Made by a program: the position numbers and the translations under genes
Part shown: positions 9,701 through 19,820 of the stretch, piece by piece
Numbering within the stretch: the first letter of the stretch is position 1
How the letters are laid out: every line of letters begins with the position of its first letter
Source of the DNA: Staphylococcus saprophyticus subsp. saprophyticus ATCC 15305 = NCTC 7292
GTDB lineage: Bacteria > Bacillota > Bacilli > Staphylococcales > Staphylococcaceae
Assembly: GCF_000010125.1 (NCBI RefSeq)
Contig: NC_007350.1
Coordinates: 62,001 to 126,000, forward strand
Direction: 5' to 3'
DNA: 64,000 bases
The notes under the pieces: model-generated
Databases searched by the model: none
What the model saw: only the letters and a program-made list of their open reading frames with translations
What the model was told of the DNA's origin: nothing

Positions 9701-10393
9701 ATGGCTAAGAAAATAGATACAGAAATAACGACATTAATTACTCATAAAAAACCTAAAGCAGTCGTAAGTGAAAAATTCAGAGGAATTAGATCGAATATTT
9801 TATTTTCCACTGCAGATGCTGAGATACAGACATTATTAATTGCATCTGATAAACCATCTTCAGGTAAATCAACAGTATCAGCAAATATAGCAGTAACTTA
9901 TGCGCAAGCAGGTTTTAAAACATTGTTAATTGATGGAGATATGAGAAAGCCAACCCAACATTATATATTTAATAAAAATAATATTAAAGGGTTGTCCAAT
10001 GTAATCATCAATAAAAGTACTTTTGAAGATGCTGTTTATAGTACTGAGGTTTTAAATTTAGATGTTTTAACTTCAGGACCAATACCACCAAACCCATCTG
10101 AATTAATTGGTTCGTCTAATATGATGGATTTATTTGAAGAACTTAAACAACGATATGATTTCATTCTTATTGATACACCACCAGTTAATACAGTAACGGA
10201 TGCACAATTATTTGGTGAATTAACTAAAAATGCAGTCTATATTATAGATGTTGAAACCAATAACAAAGAATCAGTTAAAAAAGGTAAAAATTTATTAGAG
10301 AAATCTGGGACTAAAATTCTAGGTGCTGTATTAAACAAAGCTCAATTAGATAAATCGTCAAGTTCTTATTATTACTATGGAGAAGAATCGTAA
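9701..10393 (+). CDS. capB: Capsule tyrosine-protein kinase CapB
   Basis: Cytoplasmic bacterial tyrosine (BY) kinase that controls capsule synthesis through autophosphorylation, 230 aa. Walker A is KPSSGKST (51-58), Walker A' is LLIDGDMRKPT (76-86) and Walker B is ILIDTPPVN (about 154-162). The C-terminal tyrosine cluster SSYYYYGEES is the autophosphorylation site. An aaggggatt ribosome site lies upstream. Its stop codon TAA shares its last base with the capC ATG, so the two are translationally coupled. Confidence 0.95.
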   Translation: MAKKIDTEITTLITHKKPKAVVSEKFRGIRSNILFSTADAEIQTLLIASDKPSSGKSTVSANIAVTYAQAGFKTLLIDGDMRKPTQHYIFNKNNIKGLSNVIINKSTFEDAVYSTEVLNLDVLTSGPIPPNPSELIGSSNMMDLFEELKQRYDFILIDTPPVNTVTDAQLFGELTKNAVYIIDVETNNKESVKKGKNLLEKSGTKILGAVLNKAQLDKSSSSYYYYGEES

Positions 10394-11157
10394 TGATAGA
10401 TGTTCATAATCATTTATTAATTGGTGTAGATGATGGTCCGCAATCAGTAGAAGAAACAATTAGTTTATTAGAACAAGCTAAAAAGCAAGGTATAACAGGA
10501 ATCGTTGTTACACCGCATCATTTACACCCTAAATATGACAATATATTTGCTGATGTAGAATGGGGAATTAATAAGTTACAACATAATCAACAAATCAAAG
10601 ACTTAGAAATCCAATTATATGCTGGTCAAGAAATCAGGATAACTGACCAAATATTGGATGATTTAGAGCAACATAAAGTTAAAGGCATTAACGGATCTAA
10701 ATATCTTCTAATAGAATTACCTTCTAATTCAGTACCTCACTACACCAAGAATCTTCTTTATGAAATTCAAACTAAAGGTTTTGTTCCGATAATAGCGCAT
10801 CCAGAGCGTAATAAAGCAATTGCCAAAAATATTAATTTACTTTATGAATTAATAAACAATGGTGCGTTAAGTCAAATCACTGCTTCATCTTTAACAGGTG
10901 AGCTTGGTAAAAATATACAAAAATTATCTATACAAATTTTAGAACACAATTTAGTGCATTTTGTTGCATCAGATGCACATCATTCAGAAAGTAGACCATT
11001 TAGTTTGGATGCTTTGTTTAGTACGCCTAAATTAAAAAATATTGAATCTGTTATAAGCATGTTACTAGATAATAATGAGGCAATGATTCAAGACAAGAGT
11101 GTGGTTACGGGAAGACCCATTGAATTTAAGAGGAATAAATTTTTTGGTCTATTTTAA
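10393..11157 (+). CDS. capC: Manganese-dependent tyrosine-protein phosphatase CapC
   Basis: PHP-fold phosphatase that dephosphorylates the CapB kinase, 254 aa. Metal ligands are visible: DVHNH at residues 3-7, DDGPQS near 14, VTPHHLHP near 38, AHPERN near 136 and SDAHHSES near 195. The ATG overlaps the capB stop by one base. capD follows 23 bp downstream. All family residues I know are present. Confidence 0.95.
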   Translation: MIDVHNHLLIGVDDGPQSVEETISLLEQAKKQGITGIVVTPHHLHPKYDNIFADVEWGINKLQHNQQIKDLEIQLYAGQEIRITDQILDDLEQHKVKGINGSKYLLIELPSNSVPHYTKNLLYEIQTKGFVPIIAHPERNKAIAKNINLLYELINNGALSQITASSLTGELGKNIQKLSIQILEHNLVHFVASDAHHSESRPFSLDALFSTPKLKNIESVISMLLDNNEAMIQDKSVVTGRPIEFKRNKFFGLF

Positions 11158-11180
11158 TTAAAGAAATCGGGGAATGAGAA

Positions 11181-13016
11181 TTGAAATATATATCAATTAA
11201 GCAAAGATTTATGATGTTGTTGTTCATAGACTCAATAATTGTAACTTTTTCAGTGTTTTTAGGATATTACATCTTAGAACCCTTTTTTAAAGGCTACTCA
11301 ATTAACGTGTTGATTTTATCATCACTCATCTTGCTTATATCGCATCATGTATTCGCTCAAATCTTTGATTTGTATCATAGAGCTTGGGAATATGCGAGTG
11401 TTAGTGAATTAATATTAATCGTTAAATCGGTTACAAGTTCCATCGTTGCTACAGGGATAATTGTTCCAATATTTACACAACAAGCACCTTTTTTACGACT
11501 GTATTTTATAACTTGGATGATGCACTTATTGTTAATCGGTGGATCCAGGTTGTCTTGGAGAATATATAGAAAGACATTTATTAGTAAAGAAGGTAAAAAG
11601 AAACCAACTCTTATAGTAGGTGGTGGTAGAGGTGGTTCATTGCTTATTCGTCAAATGATGAATACACCATATATGGGAATGGAACCAGTTCTAGTAGTAG
11701 ATGATGATTCTAATAAACAAAAAATGTCTATCGCATCTGGCGTTAAAGTTCAAGGTTGCATTAAAGATATACCAGAATTAGTAAAGAAATTTAATATTAA
11801 AAAAATCATCATTGCCATTCCGACACTTTCACAACAGAGATTAAGAGAAATCAATAAGTTGTGTGAAGGTACGAATGTAGAAGTATTTAAAATGCCTAAC
11901 ATAGAAAATGTTATGTCAGGCGAAATTGAAGTTAATAAATTGAAAAAAGTAGAGGTTGAAGATTTACTAGGAAGGGATCCAGTAGAGCTAGATATGGCAT
12001 CCATTTCAAAAGAATTAACACACAAAACGATACTTGTAACAGGAGCAGGTGGATCAATCGGTTCTGAAATATGTAGACAAGTATGTAAGTTCACACCAGA
12101 TAGAATCATGCTACTTGGTCATGGAGAGAATAGTATATATCACATTCATCAAGAACTTATTGGACTATATAAAGAAGAAATAGAAGTCATACCCATTATT
12201 GCAGACGTTCAAGATAAAGAGCGTATGAAAAAAGTCATGCAAGCTTATAAACCATACGTTGTTTATCATGCAGCAGCACATAAACACGTACCACTAATGG
12301 AGTACAATCCACAAGAAGCAATTAAGAATAATGTTTTAGGAACAAGAAATACAGCAGAAGCAGCTAAATTAGCAGAAGTAAGTAAATTTGTAATGGTATC
12401 AACAGATAAAGCAGTAAACCCACCAAACGTCATGGGCGCTTCTAAACGAGTAGCAGAAATGGTCATACAAAGTATGAACAATGAAACAAGTAAGACAGAC
12501 TTCGTAGCAGTACGATTCGGAAACGTGCTTGGTTCAAGAGGGTCTGTAATACCGCTATTCAAAAAGCAAATAGAAGCGGGCGGTCCGGTAACAGTGACTC
12601 ACCCAGGTATGACAAGGTACTTTATGACGATACCAGAAGCATCAAGACTGGTCTTACAAGCGGGCGCATTAGCAACAGGTGGGGAAATATTTGTATTAGA
12701 TATGGGTAAACCTGTGAAAATAGTTGACTTAGCCAAAAATCTTATTAGATTAAGTGGTTATAAAGAAGAAGATATCGGGATAGAGTTCAGTGGCATTAGA
12801 TCTGGTGAAAAATTGTTTGAAGAACTATTAAATAAGGATGAAATTCATCCAGAACAAGTGTACGAAAAGATTTATAGAGGGAAAGTTCAAAAGATAGAAA
12901 AAGAAGAATTATATAATAAAATCGATGATTTTCTTATAAACGAGAGTGTTCGAGATGAAATAATCTTTTTTGTCAATAATAATAAAACGGGAGAAGAAAA
13001 ATGCAAAATGGATTAG
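11181..13016 (+). CDS. capD: Membrane-bound UDP-GlcNAc 4,6-dehydratase CapD
   Basis: First step to the N-acetylated deoxy sugar of the capsule repeat. 611 aa from TTG 11181, 6 bases after a gggga site. Four N-terminal membrane helices (about 8-115) are followed by a first Rossmann domain (TLIVGGGRGGS, about 138) and the catalytic dehydratase domain starting ILVTGAGGSIGSE (about 281-293). The active-site triad is of the S-M-K type (STDKAVNPPNVMGASK, about 406-421), typical of large WbpM/PglF-like enzymes in which Met replaces Tyr. The last 16 bases overlap the next gene. In S. aureus this product is reduced by CapN and loaded by CapM; both genes occur downstream here. Confidence 0.9.
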   Translation: MKYISIKQRFMMLLFIDSIIVTFSVFLGYYILEPFFKGYSINVLILSSLILLISHHVFAQIFDLYHRAWEYASVSELILIVKSVTSSIVATGIIVPIFTQQAPFLRLYFITWMMHLLLIGGSRLSWRIYRKTFISKEGKKKPTLIVGGGRGGSLLIRQMMNTPYMGMEPVLVVDDDSNKQKMSIASGVKVQGCIKDIPELVKKFNIKKIIIAIPTLSQQRLREINKLCEGTNVEVFKMPNIENVMSGEIEVNKLKKVEVEDLLGRDPVELDMASISKELTHKTILVTGAGGSIGSEICRQVCKFTPDRIMLLGHGENSIYHIHQELIGLYKEEIEVIPIIADVQDKERMKKVMQAYKPYVVYHAAAHKHVPLMEYNPQEAIKNNVLGTRNTAEAAKLAEVSKFVMVSTDKAVNPPNVMGASKRVAEMVIQSMNNETSKTDFVAVRFGNVLGSRGSVIPLFKKQIEAGGPVTVTHPGMTRYFMTIPEASRLVLQAGALATGGEIFVLDMGKPVKIVDLAKNLIRLSGYKEEDIGIEFSGIRSGEKLFEELLNKDEIHPEQVYEKIYRGKVQKIEKEELYNKIDDFLINESVRDEIIFFVNNNKTGEEKCKMD

Positions 13017-13765
13017 TAAGTGTGATAATGCCGCTTTACAATAATGAAGATTATATTGAAAAATCTATTTTATCAGTGATAAATCAAACTTATGAAAATT
13101 GGGAAATTCTAATTATTAATGATAAATCAGTAGACTCCTCAAAGGAAATTGCAACAAAATATTCTGATATCTATAGTAATATTAAATTAATAAATTTAAA
13201 AATCAATAATGGTGTGGCCAATGCTAGAAATATTGGAATTAACAATGCACGTGGAGAATATATGGCATTTTTAGATAGTGATGATGAATGGTTACCTCAA
13301 AAACTTGAGAAGCAAATTAACTTTATGAATAAAAATGATTATAATTTCACATGTACTTATTACGGAAAAATGGATAGTGAAAATAGTGTTTTACCCACAG
13401 TAATTAAACCAAAATATTCATTGAATTATAATCAAATTTTAAAAAATAATATAGGTAATTCAACTGCAATCATTAACGTAAAAAAACTAGGGAAATTCAC
13501 GGTGCCCTTAATAAAAAAAAGAAATGATTATGCACTATGGTTAAAGGTAATTAAAAAAGCAAAGAAAGTACATACCTTAGAAGAAGTTTTATCTTATCAT
13601 AGGCTGCATTCAAATAGTTTGTCATCCAAAAAATTAGATTTGATAAAATATCATTATTTAGTTTATAGAAATTATGAAAACTTATCTATAGTTAAAACGA
13701 TTTCTTTAATTATATATTGGAGTGTAAAAACAATTTATAAAATGATTAGGAGTAAAATTCTATGA
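13001..13765 (+). CDS. Family 2 glycosyltransferase (capsule)
   Basis: Cytoplasmic inverting GT-A glycosyltransferase, 254 aa, adding one sugar of the repeat unit. The opening strand is VSVIMPLYNNEDYIEKSI, with the nucleotide-binding LIINDKSVDSS at about 36-46 and a D-x-D-type FLDSDDEW at about 87-94. The ATG at 13001 lies inside the capD end (16-base overlap) behind a gggagaagaaaa site. It ends overlapping the next gene by 4 bases (ATGA). Base composition is more AT-rich than capABCD, as in the serotype-specific middle of staphylococcal capsule clusters. The donor sugar is not known. Confidence 0.85.
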   Translation: MQNGLVSVIMPLYNNEDYIEKSILSVINQTYENWEILIINDKSVDSSKEIATKYSDIYSNIKLINLKINNGVANARNIGINNARGEYMAFLDSDDEWLPQKLEKQINFMNKNDYNFTCTYYGKMDSENSVLPTVIKPKYSLNYNQILKNNIGNSTAIINVKKLGKFTVPLIKKRNDYALWLKVIKKAKKVHTLEEVLSYHRLHSNSLSSKKLDLIKYHYLVYRNYENLSIVKTISLIIYWSVKTIYKMIRSKIL

Positions 13766-14850
13766 AAACCTTACATTTATGTTCAATATTTGGTGATGCA
13801 TTTTTTCAAAATTTCATAAAATCAATCAATGAAAATAATGAATCTGAAGTATTTTATCCACGCAAGAACGGATATACTTACAATAATAATCAAGCATTTG
13901 TTCATAGCCTAGAATTATATAATGGAATTGATAGATATTTATACTATACTAAACAAAAAAAATGTATAAATGAAATAGAAAGATATTATAAACTAAATGA
14001 ATTTTCAATTATCCATGCCCACACATTATATACAGATGGTTATCAAGCATATATATTGAATAAAAAATACAACATTCCTTATATTGTTACTGTTAGATCA
14101 ACAGATATTAATTATTTTTATAAATATAGAAAGGATTTATATTTTATAGCGAGAAATATAATAAAAAATTCTAAAGGAATTGTTTTTTTATCTAAGAGTT
14201 ATTTAACAAGGACTGAAAAACTGTTTAATATTAACCTGAAGAGTAAAAGTAATATAATCACTAATGGAATTGATGATTTTTTCATTTCAAACATATATAA
14301 CAAACCAAAATATAATGATAATACAAAAACTATTTTAACTGTGGGATATATTTCAAAAAGAAAAAATCAACTAAAAATATGCAAAGCAATAAATAAATTA
14401 AATAAAAGAGGATATAGTATTAAATATGTAATTATAGGTAAATCTTTAGATAAAAAGATTTTAAGAAAGATTCTAAAATATTCATTCGTTGAATATAAAG
14501 AATTTATGGATAAAAATACCTTGATCAAAGAATATCGTAAAGCAGATATTTTTGCCATGGCTTCATTACATGAGACTTTTGGGCTAACATATTTAGAAGC
14601 ATTAAGCCAAAATACCCCAGTACTATATACTAAGTCAGAAGGATTTGATCAGTTATTTAATGATGGAGAAGTTGGATACTCTGTAAATCCATTATCGACA
14701 TTAGATATTTCTGAAAAGATAGAAAAAATTCTTCAGGAAAAATATAGATATGATCAGGTATATTTAAAAGTTCAACAATTTGAATGGCAGGATATAGGTA
14801 GAAAATATAAGCTGCTTTATCAAAATTTAGGACAAGCCCATGACAGGTAA
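13762..14850 (+). CDS. Family 4 (GT-B) glycosyltransferase (capsule)
   Basis: 362 aa retaining glycosyltransferase of the GT4 type. The N-terminal half contains IIHAHTLYTDGYQAYIL (about 75-91). The C-terminal donor-binding domain has ILTVGYISKRKNQLKI (about 192-207) and the E-x7-E motif in MASLHETFGLTYLEALSQ (about 268-285). The start overlaps the GT2 stop (ATGA at 13762-13765). It overlaps the flippase gene by 11 bases. The acceptor and donor cannot be read from sequence. Confidence 0.85.
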   Translation: MKTLHLCSIFGDAFFQNFIKSINENNESEVFYPRKNGYTYNNNQAFVHSLELYNGIDRYLYYTKQKKCINEIERYYKLNEFSIIHAHTLYTDGYQAYILNKKYNIPYIVTVRSTDINYFYKYRKDLYFIARNIIKNSKGIVFLSKSYLTRTEKLFNINLKSKSNIITNGIDDFFISNIYNKPKYNDNTKTILTVGYISKRKNQLKICKAINKLNKRGYSIKYVIIGKSLDKKILRKILKYSFVEYKEFMDKNTLIKEYRKADIFAMASLHETFGLTYLEALSQNTPVLYTKSEGFDQLFNDGEVGYSVNPLSTLDISEKIEKILQEKYRYDQVYLKVQQFEWQDIGRKYKLLYQNLGQAHDR

Positions 14851-16051
14851 AATTAAATCCAAAAATTACATTAAATTTTTACAAGATGTATTAATAAATG
14901 TTTTATCGAGTACTTTACTAGCAATGTCACTTCAATTAATAATATTTCCATTTCTTTCTAGTGGTATCAGTACTACAGAATTCGGGACTTTAATTGCAAT
15001 TTATGGAGTGAATAATCTTATAGTTAATTTTTTGGGAAATTCGTTAAATAATATTAGATTAATAAATAGACAAAGTGTAGAGGGATATAATTTAATTATA
15101 TATATAATAAACACGCTTTCAGTTATTTTAGTACTAATAAGCATAAATATACTAAGTATAAATATAGGTGCGATAAATTTAATTTTATTCTGTATATTTA
15201 CATTTTTAGCTAACAATAGAAATTACTTTATGGTCAATTATAGATTGAAGTTACAATATAATAAAATATTAAAATTAAACATTCTGATAATATTAGGTTA
15301 TTTTCTGGGATTATTATTATATATGCACACAGACTTGTGGAGTATTATATTTTTAAGTGGTGAAATTTTCGCTGTTATATATATGTTTATAACAAATGCA
15401 TTAATAATAAATGTATCAAAAGATGAGTTTAAATTTAATAAAGCAATAACTTTGGATTTTATAAAATTAAGTTTTTCCAACTTTATTAATAATTTTTTGA
15501 ATTACCTTGATAGATTCTTAATTATTCCTATTTTAGGAGCAGCAAGTATGGGGATTTATTTTGCTGCTAGTGCAATCTCTAAAATAATAATTATGATCTT
15601 GACACCTATTAATAATGTATTGTTATCGCATATCACTAACTTAGATATGAATATAAAGAGAAGGCGGTTAATTTTATTATATCTAATAACATTATTATTT
15701 ATTTTTCCATTATATTTTATAATAAATTCTTTTTCCAATTTTTTAGTAGATATACTTTATATAAATTTGGCAGATGAAGCAAAAAAGCTGATTCCCATTA
15801 TTACAATTGGTATTTTATTTAATATAGTAACAAATTTATTGAATAATTTTCTATTAAAAAAATATCCAATAACATATCAAACGATAATTCAATTTGTATA
15901 TGGAACTGTATATTTAATGCTAGCAATATTATTAAGTACCAATTTTGGATTAAAAGGATTTGCTTATAGTTTGGTAATAGCCAATATAACAAAATATTTG
16001 ATGCATGTTCTAATTGTTTTATTTGTAAAACAAAATAAGGAGAAAAATTAA
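14840..16051 (+). CDS. Wzx-like polysaccharide flippase
   Basis: Polytopic membrane protein of 403 aa with roughly 12 hydrophobic helices (for example ILGYFLGLLLYMHT and LIPIITIGILFNIVTNLL). The central FLNYLDRFLIIPILGAASMGIYFAASAI stretch is typical of MATE/Wzx flippases. It would move the undecaprenyl-linked repeat unit across the membrane. The start overlaps the previous gene and the stop shares a base with the next ATG at 16051. It is very AT-rich. The likely partner is the Wzy-like polymerase at 18430-19650. Confidence 0.85.
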   Translation: MTGKIKSKNYIKFLQDVLINVLSSTLLAMSLQLIIFPFLSSGISTTEFGTLIAIYGVNNLIVNFLGNSLNNIRLINRQSVEGYNLIIYIINTLSVILVLISINILSINIGAINLILFCIFTFLANNRNYFMVNYRLKLQYNKILKLNILIILGYFLGLLLYMHTDLWSIIFLSGEIFAVIYMFITNALIINVSKDEFKFNKAITLDFIKLSFSNFINNFLNYLDRFLIIPILGAASMGIYFAASAISKIIIMILTPINNVLLSHITNLDMNIKRRRLILLYLITLLFIFPLYFIINSFSNFLVDILYINLADEAKKLIPIITIGILFNIVTNLLNNFLLKKYPITYQTIIQFVYGTVYLMLAILLSTNFGLKGFAYSLVIANITKYLMHVLIVLFVKQNKEKN

Positions 16052-17217
16052 TGAAAAAAGTATTATTTGTTTCTAAGACAAGAGGTTTTTTCAATCATCT
16101 TTTTAACACAAAATTTAATGGATGGATGATTAGTTCATTAAATAATAGTTATGAAAAATTCACTATGAAAAAGAAGATATTATCTTTAGTGGGAAGAAGT
16201 ACAATTTTAGATATTATAGGTTATATTCATACAATAAAAACGGTAACCAATAAGGCAGATATATATGCTACATATAACAGATTCTTAGAAGCAAATGTAC
16301 CATATATAATATATTTAGAAAATCCAACCGCATTATTTCACTATAAGCTAAAAAGATACTCAACTAAAATGGGAAAAAGAAATTTAACAAAGTTAATAAA
16401 TGATAAGAACTTAAAAGCAGTTATTTGTATGTCCGAAGCATGTAGGGAAGGGTTTATTAAATTATATGGACCAATAATAGAGAGAGATGATCTGATTATT
16501 GAACAAATATATCCATTAATAACTGAAGAAAAATTGCAAATAGACACACGGCATAATGATAATAAAAAATTCAGTTTGCTTTTTATAGCTCAAGGAAAAG
16601 GGTTTATATCAAAAGGTGGAATTGAAGTTGTAAATACATTTATTCAATTAGAAAAAAAGATAAAAAATATAGAGTTAAATATTATCACTTCAAGCAATGA
16701 CATTCCACCAAAGATATTGTTGAAGATTAATAATTCTGAAAACATTAATCTTATTGAGTTTGGTATTAGTTATGATGAATTAAAGAAATACTATATAGAA
16801 TCTAATGTACTTATTCACTTAACTAGACAAGATAGTTTTGGATTAACAATATTAGAAGCAATGAAATATGGGACGCCTGTTATCACTACAAAACTATATT
16901 CTATCCCAGAATTAATTAAAGAGAATAAGAATGGTTATTTAACGGAACCAAGTTATTGGTTTTTTAATCAGGAAAATTTACCGAACCCAGCTGTATGGAA
17001 TAATAGGAGAAATACTATATTTTCAAAAAAAAGTGATAAAAGTAAAGAGAAATTTTTATATGATAAAATAATTTATTTGTACGAAAATCGGGAAGATTAT
17101 AATCAACTTAAAGATACTGCTTATAGGAATTCTAAAGAAAAGCCATTTTCAGAAGAATTTATAATAAATAAATGGGAAAATCTTTTAAATAAAATAGAGA
17201 TGAGGAAAGAAAAATGA
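16051..17217 (+). CDS. Second GT-B glycosyltransferase (capsule)
   Basis: 388 aa glycosyltransferase. The C-terminal half has FSLLFIAQGKGFISKGGIE (about 179-197) and the GT4 E-x7-E-like motif LTRQDSFGLTILEAMKYGTPVI (residues about 255-276; D in place of the first E). The N-terminal domain is weakly conserved but contains ICMSEACREGFIKLYG. The ATG at 16051 follows an aaggagaaaaatta site and overlaps the previous stop by one base. The last 4 bases overlap the dehydrogenase start (ATGA). Confidence 0.8.
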   Translation: MKKVLFVSKTRGFFNHLFNTKFNGWMISSLNNSYEKFTMKKKILSLVGRSTILDIIGYIHTIKTVTNKADIYATYNRFLEANVPYIIYLENPTALFHYKLKRYSTKMGKRNLTKLINDKNLKAVICMSEACREGFIKLYGPIIERDDLIIEQIYPLITEEKLQIDTRHNDNKKFSLLFIAQGKGFISKGGIEVVNTFIQLEKKIKNIELNIITSSNDIPPKILLKINNSENINLIEFGISYDELKKYYIESNVLIHLTRQDSFGLTILEAMKYGTPVITTKLYSIPELIKENKNGYLTEPSYWFFNQENLPNPAVWNNRRNTIFSKKSDKSKEKFLYDKIIYLYENREDYNQLKDTAYRNSKEKPFSEEFIINKWENLLNKIEMRKEK

Positions 17218-18376
17218 ACATCACTGTAATAGGAATGGGTTATGTAGGATTAGCGAACGCTTTATTATTATCTCAACATGAAAATGTTGTAGCTTATGAT
17301 ATATTAGGAGATAAAATAAATCTATTGAAAAAAATATATCACCAATTGAAGATGATAAAATAGAAGAGTTTTTGAATTATAACAGTTTGAATATTAGATT
17401 TAGTAATAATTTAGAAAGCTCTTTGGAAGATGCAGAATATATTATTATTGCTACGCCGACCGATTATGATGAAAATAATAATTATTTTGATACTTCAACT
17501 GTTGAAGAAGTTATAGAAAAGTGTATTAAAATGAATGATAATGCAACTATAATAATAAAATCTACTGTCCCAGTTGAGTATACTAAGAAGATAAAAGAAA
17601 AATATAATAAGAAAAATATAATTTTTTCTCCAGAATTTTTAAGGGAAGGAAATGCACTATATGATAATTTATATCCTACAAGAATAATTGTAGGTGAAAA
17701 AAGTGATAAAGGTAAAGAAATTGCAGAATTATTTCGTAAAGGAGCATTGAATAATAATGCGAAAATTCTTCTTACTAATTCTACTGAAGCAGAGGCAATT
17801 AAATTATTCTCTAATACCTATTTAGCAATGAGAGTCTCCTTTTTTAATGAGCTCGATATGTATGCAGAAATTAATGATTTGAATTCAAAAGATATTATAG
17901 AAGGTGTTAGTTTAGATTCTAGAATTGGGGAACATTATAATAATCCGTCCTTTGGATATGGTGGTTATTGCTTACCAAAAGATACGAAGCAATTAAAAGC
18001 AAATTATAAAAATATTCCGAACAATATTATATCCGCAGTAGTAGACTCTAATAATACAAGGAAAAAATTTATAACTAATCAAATTATGTCTAAGAACCCA
18101 AAAACTGTAGGAATATATAGATTAACTATGAAAACCAACTCTGATAATTTTAGATATTCATCTATACAAGACATTATGCACAATTTAAATGAGAAGACAG
18201 AATTAATTATATATGAACCTACCTATAAAGAAGATACATTTGAAAATATAAAAGTTGAACATGATTTAAAAAAATTTAAAAATACATCTGATATTATACT
18301 TTCTAATCGATATGAAAAGGATCTCGAAGATGTATTAAATAAAGTTTATACACGAGATATATTTAAAAGAGATTAA
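17214..18376 (+). pseudogene. ugd: UDP-glucose/UDP-sugar 6-dehydrogenase, frameshifted in an A-run
   Basis: Would oxidise UDP-glucose (from GalU) or a related UDP-sugar to the uronic acid for the capsule. An ATG at 17214 opens MNITVIGMGYVGLANALLLS, the NAD-binding GxGxxG start. The frame is lost in seven A (17328-17334) and stops soon after. Adding one A continues as LKKNISPIEDDKIEEFLNY into the long frame ending at 18376, giving 388 aa. Downstream motifs are intact: STVPVEY, FSPEFLREGNALYDNLYPTR, NTYLAMRVSFFNELD and the catalytic cysteine in FGYGGYCLPKDTKQL. It could be a real mutation, slippage-tolerant expression, or a sequencing error. Confidence 0.85.
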
Positions 18377-18382
18377 AATTAA

Positions 18383-18423
18383 AATAATCTAATTCAAGTA
18401 GATAACTATTGAATTAGATTATT
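18383..18423. terminator. Bidirectional terminator between ugd and wzy
   Basis: A perfect 15-bp stem (18383-18397 with 18409-18423) and 11-base loop sit between the convergent ugd and wzy genes. A/T tails on both sides fit termination from either direction. Confidence 0.75.
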
Positions 18424-18429
18424 ATTATA

Positions 18430-19650
18430 TTAATTTTTATTTATTGATAAATTATGTCTATATATATTTGAAAATGCTATCATAAAACCTAAAGAAGCAA
18501 ATAATATTTTATTGCCTATTATATCACCTGATATATTAGCATTTAATAAAGTATAAATAAATATAAGTAAAATCTTCCAATATAGTAGTTTGTTTTGTTT
18601 ATCTTTTTGAAAATTCAAGTGCAAATTATACAATGAATAAATTAATATTATTGAAAAGATTAATATACCGATGATACCTAGTTCAGCTGCAATTTCTAGA
18701 AAGATATTATGAGGATAATCATTTGCCATCCCGTAATACTTTGAAAAACTATCAATTCCTTTTCCATATATTGGACTATCTTTAAACATATCGAAAGCTA
18801 TTTTAAAACGATCAATTCTTCCACTTGCTGAGGCGCCACCTCCTGATTGGGTAGTTAGGAAAAGCAAGCGAGTCTTAAAAGTTTCGAAAATCGCTAAATT
18901 TGATTTGAAAAAGATTAAAACAACTGTAATTAAAAATACAATAAATGAAGGTAAAAGCTTGTTATATTTTAATGTTTTATTATTCAAATTCACTTGGAAT
19001 AATAAAAATATTAAAATAGTGATTATTAAAAATAACAAGGGTGCTCTACCGCCTGATACTATTAGGATCAATAATAGAAATAAGGTTGTCATTGAAGTGA
19101 ATATTTTATTAGTAATACTTTGTTTGATTAATAAAATATTTGCTAATAATATGAGAATACTTATACCTAATAGTCTACCTAATGCTAAATAATCAGAACC
19201 GAATACATTCAGTTGAGTATGAATAGTATTATTGAAATATTCCTTAAGACCAAAAATTGAAGATATTAATGCTAAAATTATGATTCCTTTAAAAACTTTA
19301 TTAAAGGAATTATTAGATTTTATTATCAAAAAAGAACCAATAAATGCCCATCCAGATGTTAGTGAAAAATGAAGTGATTTTGTTAAAGAATCAGCCGAAG
19401 GACTATAAAAATAACTTATAAAAATATAAACTATAAAAAATATAAATATTATTATGGAAACAAGTGATTGTTTATAAAGATATCCATCTTTTATTGTGTC
19501 ATATAAAGTTATCGAAATTGAAGCAAATAATAAAGCAATAGTTATATCTATAGCACCACTAAAAGGCACCACTGATTTATAAAAGCCCGCGTATAAAAAA
19601 AGTACAAATAAAATTTCTTTACTGAATATTAATTTCGTATATGTTTTCAT
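18430..19650 (-). CDS. Wzy-like capsule polymerase (O-antigen ligase family)
   Basis: 406 aa integral membrane protein with about 10-12 helices, on the strand opposite to the rest of the cluster. The large loop near residues 270-315 has FKDSPIYGKGIDSFSKYYG and then YPHNIFLEIAAELGIIGIL, the H-N-x-x-L-E-x-x-x-E-x-G-x-x-G pattern of the Wzy_C/O-antigen ligase family. It would join repeat units on the outer face of the membrane. It is convergent with ugd and divergent from capM. The ATG at 19650 lies behind a weak aggaatt site. No frame damage is seen. Confidence 0.8.
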   Translation of the reverse strand: MKTYTKLIFSKEILFVLFLYAGFYKSVVPFSGAIDITIALLFASISITLYDTIKDGYLYKQSLVSIIIFIFFIVYIFISYFYSPSADSLTKSLHFSLTSGWAFIGSFLIIKSNNSFNKVFKGIIILALISSIFGLKEYFNNTIHTQLNVFGSDYLALGRLLGISILILLANILLIKQSITNKIFTSMTTLFLLLILIVSGGRAPLLFLIITILIFLLFQVNLNNKTLKYNKLLPSFIVFLITVVLIFFKSNLAIFETFKTRLLFLTTQSGGGASASGRIDRFKIAFDMFKDSPIYGKGIDSFSKYYGMANDYPHNIFLEIAAELGIIGILIFSIILIYSLYNLHLNFQKDKQNKLLYWKILLIFIYTLLNANISGDIIGNKILFASLGFMIAFSNIYRHNLSINKN

Positions 19651-19820
19651 GGTTTAATTCCTACCTATATGTTAATTAAGTACAATATAACTATATCACA
19701 TTTGATAAATGAATAATGTATTTTGTTAAAGTTTATGAATTTTTATAAAATGAATTATTATTTTATATTTATGATGGTTAGTTGTTAATTATCTAGAAAA
19801 ATTAAAAGGAGAGTAAGTGT

